Source: Spirodela intermedia (taxonomy: Eukaryota; Streptophyta; Magnoliopsida; Alismatales; Araceae). Taken from it: a stretch of DNA of 64,000 nt. The translations under genes and the position numbers were made by a program. Below, piece after piece: positions 47,001 through 58,588 of this stretch. Within the stretch, counting starts at the first letter, position 1. Each line of letters starts with the position of its first letter. Below the pieces are notes generated by a model. That model had not been told where the DNA came from, ran no database searches, and saw only the letters and a list, made by a program, of their open reading frames with translations. The stretch is taken from the NCBI GenBank assembly GCA_902729315.2, contig LR746266.1:5462259-5526258 (forward strand), written 5' to 3'.

Positions 47001-48003
47001 ACCTATGACCTGATCAAGGCGGATCATACCTTCAAATACAACAATTTATTACCTTGCGATCCATTATTATCATAATGAGATTCTAGAGATTAGTCATGAA
47101 CACTAACTGAAATAAGATCTTGCTTGATGCATGCATGAAATTAGATGGAATGAGGTCGGAAAACACAAAATTAAAGGAGAAGGGTTTTGAGTTATTAGTT
47201 AGCCCCAGAAGGGGGGTGTGTCTACTTTTTTGAGGTCTCACTGATTGCTTAGAGCAAGCATAGCCAAAGCTTCACAAAAATAAAACACCATTTATAGATG
47301 GAATCTTTGTGCATTACCTTGACTCTTTCTTTTTCGTGCTAATTAGTACAGGAGGCAAAAGTTCTTGGTTTAAGTGGACCTTAGATATTTCATGAGTTTG
47401 GTGGGCAGGCAGGGGTAGTAATGCAAGAATATCGGATAAGCCTTCAGATTTCACCAGGTCAAGTGTTTTATCAAAGGTTCAATATTAACCTCAAAAATTG
47501 ATTTTCTGAATTCAAGATTGCATTCAAAACTTATGCAGACTGCACTCTCCCAGGAAGACTCAGCAACCATGAGGAAAGTCAATTAGTGCACATGAGTGTT
47601 TGTTCATTTCGTCCACTTAATCACAATCCTTTCACGTTCAAACTTATGTGACAAGATTGTTTATGTCGTAGTTATTTTGGAAGTATAAGTAACAGATGTC
47701 GACATCCAGAGAGACCACAGTATTGTTCGATGACAATTAGAGCTCAATTATTGTGGCTCCCAAAGCAAACGACAGGATCTGAATGAGCCTTAGCGCAACC
47801 TGCATGACAAAATCCTGGGGTAAAGATATGAAACAAGATGATGAGATAAGGTACGTTGTGCTAGTGGAACATTAAGCTAGTTTACAAGACACGGAGAAAG
47901 TACTCTTGGTGATTGATCCCACGGGAGAAAGAATACAATGGACACTTCTGTGCATCAGTCCTGAATCTTCACAAAAAATGTTCAAACATTGTAGAAAGGT
48001 CAT
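44041..48003. other. AT-rich gene-poor region
   Basis: No supportable gene. At 44,575-44,770 a motif around GACCCATTTGGG recurs three times. A TATA-like TTTTATAAATAGGGC at about 44,851-44,865 is followed by CT-rich DNA. Segments near 45,725-45,800 and 47,205-47,280 look like diverged duplicates. Probably old repeat DNA. Confidence 0.4.
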
Positions 48004-49607
48004 GGACATGACTCAATCATTGTATATTAAATCACATAAATATAAAATTTATAAAAATAGAAAATATGAATTTTTGAATATTTAGAAGTATTTCTAAATA
48101 AATATATCAATTATAATTCAATAAAACTTCTAAAATAGCAATAATTTTCCAAGTCAATCAAAAGATGTAATATAATATCTGGTAATTATTTAGAATTTTT
48201 CACAAAGAATACTATTTTCTGTGAATTTTATACTAGTAAATGAAAATAAAATATATTTTAAATTCACAAAAAAGGGAAATAAGGGTGTGGACGTCAGGAT
48301 GATGTCAACACCCGATGAACGCGAATTGGGCGAAAATAGAGTTATGTCAGGTGATTTTTACATAAGTGATTACAGATGATTTAATTAATCAAATTAAGAT
48401 TTGTAAAAGCTAGAAAAATCGTAATTAAACGAAGTATATTTTGGTAAATTAAAATCACACAAATTATCACTAAATGAAGTGTAAAGTAAGTTGAAAGTAA
48501 AAAAATAGAGTTCTGACATCGCGACAGCGATGCGTCGACAATGCATCGGAATCTTGAGCATTCGAGAAGATCATCGTGCAGTGTTCATGGCCTTGAAGGC
48601 TCTCCTTGGACAAAGACGACGTGGGCAAGCTCTAGATCTCTTTGCGAAGTCTAGAGATCAATGAAGTGGGTTGTCGAATCGTCTCCGGCAGCTGTCACTC
48701 GGCGGAGCAAAAAAACGGTGACTTTGCAGCTCTTTGGCGGTTGTCACTTGACGGAGAGGAGTTGGATAGAGGTGGGGGTATGTTAGGGAACTTCATCCTC
48801 AAGTCCATGCAACAAGAGGTGGCTCTTCATCGCATATGGTATGCTCTCAGGAGGTGGCGACTCGTCTCCTGACAGATCATCCTCTTCCCGATGACGACTT
48901 GTTCATCGATCAATCGAAGATGATTTACTCGATGAATTTGCGATCCTTTTATCGCAAATCGTTCAACAATTTTAATAGCAATGCTCCGCGAATCGCATTG
49001 ACGATATTTTTATCATTAATCTAGCGATTTTGATTGCTTAATTCTTCACTAGCGATCTGCAGGAAAGTCATGATAATCAGATCAAAATATATGAATTTTG
49101 ACTCTAAGAGGATTCAAACTCGTGTTGGTTGCCTGCCCACATTGGTTGTGCACTAATTTTTCGAGTGAATATCTACTAATGTTTCATTTCTAAACAAGTC
49201 CCTTCTCTTGTTTGTACAATCACTCCTTGCCCCACAATTGGTTGGCCACTGGTGACGTGGAAGGAGAGTGGTGCACACATTCCCCTATCGATACAAGCCA
49301 CGCGATCCCTTGCTCGCAGCTATTCTCTAATTGAGCTTTTGACCCTCTTGTAGGCTCGATTGACTGGCGGGTTCCCCTCGTTTTGTCTTATTTTTATTTT
49401 TTATTTCTTTTTCTTCATTTATCTCAAAAGTAAGACTGTAAAAATCATATAATTTTGTGTAAAATCACATAATTACCCAAAAATTCACATTAATCAACTG
49501 AAAATCACTTTTCACACTTTAACATAAATATAAGTCTATTTATCATGAGTTAAGGCTAAAACTATATTATTTACTAATTATTAACTCATGATAATGAAGA
49601 CTTATCA
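48004..49607 (+). mobile_element. Solo LTR (1.6 kb), copy A
   Basis: Aligns along its whole length, in inverted orientation, to 58,589-60,225. It starts with the counterpart of TGACGTGACTCAATC (first base mutated) and ends GAAGACTTATCA. Flanks GTCAT (47,999-48,003) and ATCAT (49,608-49,612) form a one-mismatch 5-bp target duplication. It has no coding interior. LTR length suits a large LTR retrotransposon family not otherwise seen in the window. Short frames inside (for example 48,642-48,872) are not genes. Confidence 0.85.
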
Positions 49608-49612
49608 ATCAT

Positions 49613-51408
49613 GGCTTCCTATTTTTGGGTATGTTGCCATGGTTGTTGGCATTTTGAGAGGTAGAAATTTAAATTGAGTGATATTAATACCTATGCTCAA
49701 TGAGCTATAGAAGTCCACCTTAAATCTAAAAGGATCACTTTCATGAATAATTTAGTGATGAAATTTACGATTTTAGATATCTAAAGTGAAGTATGAAATA
49801 TTAATACGATAGATGGTTCTCCTCTAGACGCATGACGATTGAACCTCCATACTAGGAGGTGTGATCGGTGTTAATGTGCTGGCAGCTAACTTCTTATGCA
49901 TGATTGAGGATTTGATACGCCGTAAACATGTGCTCTTATCCAAAGATGGTAGATATATGTTGACATGTCTTACTAGGGATGGAATACTCTTTTAACGTAA
50001 GCGACTTTTGATAGGATTAAAATATGACTCCATGGATTCAAAATCATTCTCCATAGATATTATAATAGTTCGTTTACTAAAGAAAATTCATAAGTTTAGC
50101 TAAAGAGATGAAAGCAAATCATCTCCTAGTGTGAGAAATAACTAAAATTACAATTGTAGTGCTCCCCTTTGACTATTCACTATGAGTAGTTGAGCTGAAA
50201 GCATGCAAAAACTTTCTTAAGCAAGGGAATAGATGTGTCATAAAAATGACATTGTGTCGTAGATGTTTAGTTATATTTTTCATTTCTTAATTTTATTGGT
50301 TTTTTTATGGTAAGTGATTGATGTTGCCTCGGCAAAAAAATGTTATAAGTATTACATCTTGGTGGTGGGGCATGGACCCTAGCCCCACCATCGGCAACCA
50401 CGACATCATTGGACTCCACATCACCTCCTTTGGAGACCCCGCAAACTATCAAGGCCACTCCACGTTGCCACTAATAGACTTGAGCTCTAGATCTGAACTT
50501 CTATTACTATTAGGATTTACTCATATTTGATTTCTTTTTATTTACTTTAGGTTGTAATCCTCTCTCTCCTCTTGAGGCCTATAAATAGGCCTACAATTTC
50601 TATTGAATGATGGTTTTGATCTTCATAAGACTTTTCTTATATGAGAGATTGTGCCCTAAGGGATCCATGTGACTGTCATTACCTATAGCCATTACCATCT
50701 CACAGCCCCCCCACTACCCTATGGTCATCTCTCTTTGTCATCGCCAGCGGGTCTCTTTGTCAGCACTTGTGTGCCAAAAAATGTGCTGATCAGCGTCCCT
50801 TGGAGCGCCAGCAACGCACCACGTACAAGCCTCCCATGGGCGCTCACGTGTCTTGTGCATCCTGCCTAAGGGCTTGCACGTCCCATGCCTGGCAGACGTG
50901 CCACTATGACTTGCCTTGCACACCAACCTTCTGCCCTACATGTCGACTGTGCACACCTTGCACGCCCTACCCTGCCATTGATGTCAACATTGTGGTGAGC
51001 AAATGCTGAAGGTCCCCTCTCAACCCTCTCTAGTGGTTGTGTGTTTTGATTTCATCCGATCTTTCCTCATATGTGTTTCCATCGCCATTAGATTTAGCCG
51101 TATGGGGTCGAGATCAGCCAAGTGGGCTACAATTTTCTTGTTTGGAGGCCAACTAAGATTTTAAATGTGGAGCTTGGTTTTATCACGGTGACTTGAGACA
51201 ATCCTCCTGCCCTCGATCGAGGAGCAGAATGATCTTCTCACCTTATCACAATCGATTTTCAAAGGTTCAGATCCAATCGTGTGTGAGTTTTGTGGCTTGT
51301 TATTTACCAATTGTGTTTCCTACCCATTTCATCCATGTTAGTCATATTCATCTTACATCATTTGGATCCCCATTTGAATTGAAGAACTGCCAATGAGGTG
51401 GGGAGAGG
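49613..51408. other. Gene-poor region before PR-1 pseudogene copy 5
   Basis: No gene is supported. A GC-richer patch at about 50,690-51,000 (many TGC, CAC and GCC words) is compositionally like the start of the copia interior at 53,820-54,130. An upstream TATA-like CCTATAAATAGGCC at 50,579-50,592 could belong to a decayed LTR. Relations are tentative. Confidence 0.35.
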
Positions 51409-51897
51409 ATGAAGATGGCATTTAGGTGGCCATCATCTATAGTAGTCGTCATGGTTGCCTTAAGCTTCTCTCGGCTCCTTGCCTATGCCCAGAGCTCACC
51501 TATTGACTACCTAAGACCACACAATGCCACTCGATCGGTAGTGGGCATGGGGCCTCTCACATGGGACCTCAAGCTCGAGGTGGATGCATGGGACTTTGCC
51601 TAGGAAAGGGTTGATAACTACAGGCTAGGGCACTCTCAGCGGCCATATGGCAAGAACATCTTCTATAGACGAGGTCACGTATACACTACTAGAGGTGTCG
51701 TGAAGTCATGGTTGGATGAGAGGTAGTATTATGACTATAATAGCAACTCGTGTCAACCAAACAAGGTATGTGATCACTATACTCAAGTTGTTTGGCAAAA
51801 TACAAAGAAGATTGGCTATGGGTGTGTGTAGTGCAACTCTGATGCCCACTTCATCATGTGCAGCTATGAACCACCTAGGAACTAGTGGGGAGTTTGT
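51409..51897 (+). pseudogene. PR-1 pseudogene (copy 5)
   Basis: Retains a start and signal peptide (IVVVMVALSFSRLLAYAQ), SPIDYLRPHNATRSVVG, then [44 protein letters not shown] and CSYEPPRN. In-frame stops occur after DAWDFA, after WLDER, after GYGCV and after EPPRN. It is strongly depleted in CpG compared with copies 1-4, with TG/CA in their place, consistent with methylation-driven decay beside transposons. Its last codons meet Ty3/gypsy coding sequence directly at about 51,890. Confidence 0.9.
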
Positions 51898-52097
51898 GAA
51901 GGTGGGAGCTTTTGAGGGAGGAAATTGTTTGTTGATAAAGCTTGCCGTAGTTGAGAGATATGGAACATTGGATGAATTGATGGTGATTGTGGAAGATCAA
52001 GCTTGTATGTTATTTGACCCACTCGAGAGATGATCTTGTATGGTTTGAAGAACTTTGGAGAAAGCTTCTTGTTCACCTTGCTTGCTAAAGATCTCAT
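51890..52097 (-). pseudogene. Gypsy pol C-terminus (integrase tail)
   Basis: KVNKKLSPKFFKPYKIISRVG followed by SPSIHPMFHISQLRQAL, the typical post-integrase segment of plant Ty3/gypsy pol. Truncated at the PR-1 junction. Confidence 0.85.
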
Positions 52098-52370
52098 TCT
52101 CTAAGAATGAAGTTGTAAATAAATATTATTATTGACTTGAAATTCTGTTGGCTGACAATTGTTGATCCACAACTAAAATTGTAGAGGAGAAAGACTCATA
52201 GTTGATGATGGTCAGGGGATCATGGCCAAAAACTACTTTATATGGAGTTGACTTGATGGAAGAGTGATAAGTGGTATTATAGGAAAGTTCTATCTACTGT
52301 AGTCAAGATTGTTGGTCCTTTGGCCGATCTAACACAAAACACCTTAGATAGGATTCTAAGGATCTATTCA

Positions 52371-52619
52371 CTACCCTGATCTGTCAATTAGCCTAGAGTG
52401 GTAGGATGATGACATTTGGAATTGAGTTCCTTGCAATTTATACAGCCCACGCCAAAAATTGTTGGTAAATATTTTATCATGATCTAAAACAATAGTTTTA
52501 GGCAAACTATGTAGACAGACTACTTCCTTGGCAAAAACTTGCACCACTTGTGTTGTAGTAAATTGATGTTTTAAGAGAATGAAATGATTAAACTTACTAA
52601 GGCAATTCACCATGATCAA
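52371..52619 (-). pseudogene. Gypsy integrase core fragment
   Basis: VNCLSKFNHFILLKHQFTT, FAKEVVCLHSLPKTIVLDHD and FQMSSSYHSRLIDRSG match the DDE integrase core. The conserved D of SDRD reads LDHD, and the HPQTDGQSE motif is decayed. Confidence 0.9.
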
Positions 52620-52889
52620 TATAGTATCAAAACCATTGGATCTAAGTAGACCTTCTATAAAGTTTATAGAAAAGTTTTCCTATACCTCTTGCAGAATGGG
52701 TAGTGGCTGTAATAAACTTGTGGGAGATAAATATAAAACTTTGTTCCGCTAGTAGACTTGGTAGTTTTCCACGTGCTCTTTAATAGCCTTTTTCATGTCC
52801 TTTTAAAAAACTTGTTGGGTAAGTCTCTTATATGTGCATAAGAATCCCTCATGGCCTCTGATTCATGGCTTCTTTTAATGGTAGTCGTA

Positions 52890-53535
52890 TTAAGATGAAT
52901 TAGATGATAATACTAGCCTATTTTTGTAGAGAAGTATCATATGATGCAAAGAGAAGTGAGGGACCTCCAACCCATTGGTAAGTAAATACATAATAGCTTG
53001 TAGCTTGTTATTCCTTACAACTTCATGTTGAACAATAGTAGTCTCTAGTAAGTGGGGTTGAGAGACTGAAGTCACCCCTTAGCTCCCCCATATGAGGTGT
53101 CTAAGACAAGGCATCATCAATAGTGTTAAGTCATCCCTCTTTATACTTGATAATAAAATTGAATCATAATAATTTGACAAGCCATTTGTGATATTGAAGG
53201 TGGATATACTACTATTCAAGAAGATACTTTAGATTGTATTGATTCATTTGGATAGTAAAGGGGCTATGAATTAAGTAGTGTTGTTATTTTTGCACTGATT
53301 TGACAATGACAATGAGCTATCTTTTATAAGCTGACTTGAATTGATATTTATAGGGAAGGACTTGACTGTGAAAAGTCACTAGTCTTCTAGTTTCCATAAG
53401 TGTTTTACCCACTTTATGTCCAAATACATCTATTTGAGAAACAAACGTCAATGAAAAGTTAGGTAATGCTAAGACTAGTATAATTGTCATTGTCTCTTCG
53501 AGCTGAAAAAATGTTGCTTGAGAAGTTAGGCTCAA
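52890..53535 (-). pseudogene. Gypsy RNase H and linker fragment
   Basis: VLALPNFSLTFVSQIDVFGH then RLVTFHSQVLPYKYQFKSAY corresponds to the RT/RNase H junction (usually ETDASGHGVGAVL...). The linker toward integrase follows at 53,075-52,890. The RNase H Asp of DAS reads DVF. Confidence 0.85.
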
Positions 53536-53591
53536 TATATAAGAATTCTTTTTGAGTAGGGAAGTGAGGGGCCAAGCAATTGAAGTGTAGT

Positions 53592-53770
53592 TGTTAGAAT
53601 ATACCCACTAGGCCAACTAGCCCATTTTGGACTTATTCTCTTTATGTCCCTATTCTTCATCCATTATCTCCACTCCTTTTCTCTCTCTTTCTTCTTTTCT
53701 TCGATATAACATCATACACTCCTCTTCTTCAAAATATTAATTCCAAGATTTTTTCTTCCTTTTGTCAACA
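53592..53770 (+). repeat. Copia 5' LTR
   Basis: 179-bp LTR directly followed by the PBS at 53,771. Confidence 0.9.
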
Positions 53771-55139
53771 TAGTATCATAAACCTAGGATTTCTTCGCCA
53801 TCATCAATCTGCCCCCTCTCATATCTCGGCATCACCTATCCTCTCCTGATGCAATCTCCTATAGTGCTGCCTTGCCCATCTACCTAGTGCCCAGTCTATG
53901 TAGCCTTGCATGCATGCCTCACCTCCTATTGTGCACACCTGTGTGCTTGTTTGGCACTTGCCTAACACCATCTTGCACGCTTGCTCGATGTGCTTGATGG
54001 TGCCATCTTTTGTCAATGCGTTGTGCACTAACTATAAGCACCACACATGCTGCCTCCCAATGCCACCTTTGGCGCCCTACGTGTCACCTCTAGCTCCCTA
54101 TGCGGCTTTAGGGACGTTTCTGCCCAACGTCATTTCATCTCCCACTAATCCTGATCTATGGATCTAGTGGGCAAATCCTCGATGTCTCTGGCGCCTCTTC
54201 TACCAATTCTTCAACCAGTTATCACTCTCTCTTCGATCAAGTCGGCTACTACATGGCTCATGGCACAACTCACTTGATTGGCATATATTTTCAATAGACA
54301 TAATTATTCATCATGGGCCTCTAGATTCGAGCACTACTTGATGTCACATAGCCTTCTCCACCACTTGTCAATTGATTCACCCAACCTCACTAATTTGTCT
54401 TTTACTTCATGATCTCAACTCAATTTAGCCATCCTTACTTAAATACTTCAAAGTATTGAGCTGAGTATTGTCAAGCCTCTTGCTCAGATTCATCATGTGC
54501 AATAATTCTAGATGGCATTAGAGAACTCGTATGTCAATCGAACAAATATTAGTCACACAGTCAAGATCTTCAAGTTATTTTTTACTTGTAAACAAGGCAA
54601 CTCCTTACTTTAGACTCATTTTGATCGTTTCTAGGCCTTGATACAAGAGTTTACCATCTATTAACCCCCATTCATTCACCTTTGGACATTCGAGTACTAC
54701 TGTCAAGAGTTTCTTGCCGGAGTCTATTTGAGTAGACTTCACTCATCAATTATCTCTCAGATTCGTGAGACAATCATCTTTAGAGATTAAGTACATGATA
54801 TCTCTGACATTTTCTCCATTGCACTGTGTGAGTACATGCACTCCTCTTACTATCGCCAACATCACAACTACTCCTTCGACAATGGCCGTCTCCACTTCTT
54901 AAACACCACGTGACCCTCTTGCTTTGAGACTAGATAGTGGCCATCAGCAATGAGAGAAGGGCCGCAATTCTTTTCCTTTGTGTATCTACTGCGACAAGCA
55001 AAACCACCTGTTTGATAGATATTAAAAAATAGTTTGAGAAGCCCAACTCTCCTCAATTAGCTATCTTGCCTTCTTCACTAGCTTCTTTGACGTCATTTAG
55101 TGTCTCATCTTTGACTTTTTAGGTGACATTAACCTCCGT

Positions 55140-57430
55140 CGAGTATGATGCTCTACGTCATTTTAGTGGTAACATGGCTTATTCTTCAACCAATTTGGCA
55201 TCACTTTCAAATCCTTTCATATTAGGTACACACACTCTCCTTGCATCTTCATCTTCATCATAGATTATTGACTTAGGGGCCTCTACTCATATGAGTGATA
55301 CATCACCAACAAAATAGTGTTGTTGAATAAAAATTTGCCAACTATTTGACATTACTTGCACATTATTTATTAAGATAGATGTTTCTCATTATTTATGATC
55401 TAACGCTCTTTTAATAGTCACATATCTCTAGAATCAGCTTCCTTCTACTCCACTTAGTGGGGCCATTCCATTTTATCATCTTTCACTTGATTCTTTCTTT
55501 TTTTCTTACCTCATCGTGTCTCTGGATGCACTATTTTTGTCTAAGACTACTCTCTTTTTCTTTCTAAATTAGCCTTTTGTACTCTCAAAGAGGTCTTTGT
55601 TGATTACTCTTAAACACAAAAGAGTTATCAAATCTATTTTCTTGATTCGTTGCTATGTGACATCAATTGACATTATTTTTCATGAGGAGTCTCTCTTTTT
55701 TTCTCTAAATTGACTCTTCTTTGATTTGATGTATCTTCACCACCTAATTTTTTTCTTGAGGTGATCATTGTAGATCTGTTTCCTACTCTTTCTACTTGTT
55801 CAGTTTCTTCCTTGTTAGTTCTTCCTTCGACACCTTTTACTTTGTCACCATTGAACTCCTCTATTTTGAGATTAGATTCGTCCGATGAGCCTCCTTCAAT
55901 CATTTCTTCTCACACTCAAATGGATGACCTTCTTCTTCCTATTGCTCTCTGCAAAGATACATGTGTATGCACTATACACCCTATTTCTCACTTTATTTCT
56001 TATGTCTGTCTTTCTCTTTCCTTTTGTACCTTTGTTTTTTCTGTGACTTCCAAGTCAATTCCACAATTGTATATTAAAGCTACACATGTACCTGAATGTA
56101 ACGTGGCTATTGACTTGGAGGTGAATATCTTGGTGTCTTGGAAAACTTAAACACTTATATCTCATCCATGTGATGCCAACATTGTCATGTGCAAGTGAGT
56201 TTTCACACTCAAGTATAATCTAGATAGATCTATTGGACATCACAAGGCTCGCTTGGTTGCTTGTGAATTCATGCAAGCCTATGGCATTGACTACACTAAG
56301 ACATTCTCTCTTGTGGTTTTGTTCAAAACTATTCGAGTGATACTCTCTTTGTAGTGAACCAAACATGATTTTTACATCAATTGGATGTTTCTCTATGGTG
56401 ACTTTGAGGAATTGGTGTTTATGGAGCAAACCTCCTAGATATGTTGTTCAAGAGTAGTCATCGTAGGTATGTCTTTTGCAATGCACCATTTATGGACTTT
56501 ATTAAAGTTCACGTACTTAGTTCACCAAATTTAGTAATGTTCTAGTGTAATTCGGATTTTCACCATGTCTTGTGGATCTTGCATACTTACAAAGACTACT
56601 GAAACCAACATTATTATTCTAGGTGTTTACATGGACAATATTCTTGTGACAATAAGTGATGAAGTAGACATTCGAGCTGCCAAATCATACTTAGAGTAAC
56701 ATTTTAGTATACAAGATATGAAGGTTCCATGATACTTTATTGTGATTGATCTCACCTATCAAGATGACAAACTCACTCTCTCTTAGCAAAAGTATACTCT
56801 TGATATGCTTTAGGAGACTAGGCTACTTGGGTATAAGTCACGGTCATCACTTATAGAGGCATGTCCATGCTTCTAAGATTTATCATCTCCAATTCTAGAA
56901 GATGCTAATCGGTATAGACGGTTGTTGGGAAAAATGATTTATCTCACCATCACTTACCCCGACATTGTGTACGTTGTTAGTGTCTTTAGTTAGTTCATGT
57001 AAGAACTTTGACAAGTTCACTAAGAAGGAAAGTTATGAGTTCTTACATACATCAAAAGAGCTCTTAGGAGAGGTCTTATCTATTGAAGATATAGGCATCT
57101 TCGGATTGAAGCTTACTCAGATACATGATACATTAGTGACAAAGGAGATTGCAAGTCCACCATTAATTATTACATAGATGTGGGTGACAACCTTGTCACA
57201 TGATACTCCAAAATGTAGAATATGATATCTTACTTTAGTGTTGAGTCTGAGTATCATGTCATGGTTGAGACGGTGTGAAGAATAGTGTAGCTCAATTCAC
57301 CCCTCGAAGACCTTAACATCTCATCTCTTATGTTAATGCCTGTGTATTGTGATAATCAGGCCACCATTTTTATTATTGTGAATCTTACTTTTCATGAGCA
57401 AACAAAGTATATCAAGATTGACTGTCATTA
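55140..57430 (+). pseudogene. Copia pol remnants (protease, integrase end, RT, RNase H)
   Basis: Protease at about 55,262-55,300; integrase end at about 55,510-55,690; RT from about 55,950 to 56,700 (including KARLVACEFMQAYGIDYTKT and VYMDNILVT); RNase H with ESEYHVMVET and YCDNQAT at about 57,240-57,370. Frames change repeatedly. Confidence 0.85.
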
Positions 57431-57590
57431 CATCTAGATAAGGTAATGTTAGATGTTATCTCTATTCTACACATTGTCTTATCTCATCAGCTCATAGACA
57501 TTTTCACCAAGAGTTTTGCAAAGATTTTCTATGACGCAACATGCATCAAGTTAGACATGTTTGACTTGTATATTCTAACTTGAGGGAGAA

Positions 57591-57773
57591 TGTTAAAATA
57601 GGCCCACTAGACCCACTAAGCCTATTTTAGACTTATTATCTCCAAGTTTTTATTTTTCTTCCATCATCTCTACTTCTTCTTCTCTCTCACTTTCTTCCTT
57701 TCTTCTATATAACCACATGTACTCCTCTTCTTCAAGATATTAATTCTAAGGTTTTCTCTTCCTCTTGTTAATA
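57591..57773 (+). repeat. Copia 3' LTR
   Basis: 183 bp, aligning to the 5' LTR with many transitions. Preceded by a polypurine tract and followed by the TSD ATAGT. Confidence 0.9.
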
Positions 57774-58088
57774 ATAGTTGACTACAAATTTTCTATAGTA
57801 GCTTATGAGGCCTAGAAAACTTGTTAGCTCTCTAATATTTTTTGCAGGTGGCCAATGGAGCATAATTAAAATCTTTCCCTTATCTATAATAACACCCTCT
57901 TTAAAAATCTAGTGGCCAAGATACTCAATGTAGGGTTGGATGAATTGACACTTGTTAACATTGATATAAAGGTTGTTCGTAGATAAGACAACAAAGATCT
58001 GCATCAGGTGTGCTTTGTGATCCTACTATTTCAACTATAAACTAAGAGATCATCAAAAAATATGAACACAAACTTCCTCAAAGAAGAG

Positions 58089-58580
58089 TCAAAATAGTTC
58101 ATTTATAAGCAATTGAAAAGTTGTTGATGCATTTGAGAGTTCGAAGGGCATAACAACAAATTCATAATATATGTCATGAGTTTTGAATGTTGTCTTTGGA
58201 ACATCTATAACTTTCATACGAATTTGATAATATCTTGACTTTAAATCCAACTTAGAGAAAATATTCATACCATGTAATTTGTCTACCACCTCATCTACAA
58301 TAGGTATAGGATATTTATATAGAATTGTTACCTTATTTAAGACACAATAGTCCACACAAAATCATCATCTACTTTTCTTTTTCTTCCCCAATAAGATAGG
58401 ACCTACATAAGGACTTTGCAAGGGTTGAATAAAATATGTTGACAGAAGCTTGTGTATTAGCTTTTCAATTTTGTTCTTCTAAAAATAAGAATATCGATAA
58501 GGTCACAGGTTTACAGGTCTACTACCTTGAACAATATTGATTAAATGGTTCCCTTTCGCATTCTAGTGGTAATTTAATTA
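58089..58580 (-). pseudogene. Gypsy reverse transcriptase fragment
   Basis: DYCVLNKVTILYKYPIPIVD, ELVDKLHG-like, NIFSKLDLKSRYYQIRMK and FVVMPFELSNASTTFQ match the RT core (usual DYRALN, FSKLDLRSGYHQI, FGLTNAPATFQ). It is cut off from RNase H by the copia insertion and from protease by solo LTR B. Confidence 0.92.
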
Positions 58581-58588
58581 TGGGTGAA

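Larger units (their letters stand above)
53592..57773 (+). mobile_element. Ty1/copia LTR retrotransposon inserted in the gypsy element
   Basis: LTRs at 53,592-53,770 and 57,591-57,773 begin TGTTARAATA and end GTYAAYA. The target duplication is GTAGT (53,587-53,591) and ATAGT (57,774-57,778). A decayed Met-tRNA PBS (TAGTATCATAAACC) follows the 5' LTR and a purine tract (TTGAGGGAGAA) precedes the 3' LTR. Interior order is gag, protease (IIDLGASTHMSD), a shortened integrase end, RT (RTF-like, KARLVACEFMQAYGIDYTK, YMDN in place of YVDD) and RNase H. Only about 240 bp separate protease from the integrase C-terminus, so most of integrase is deleted. Stops occur throughout and LTRs are clearly diverged: an old insertion. 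Confidence 0.92.

Noticed and set aside
50669-51009. Cys/Pro-rich frames before PR-1 copy 5
   Set aside because: Compositional artefact in decayed, likely repeat-derived DNA; no conserved spacing of cysteines and no homologue recognised.
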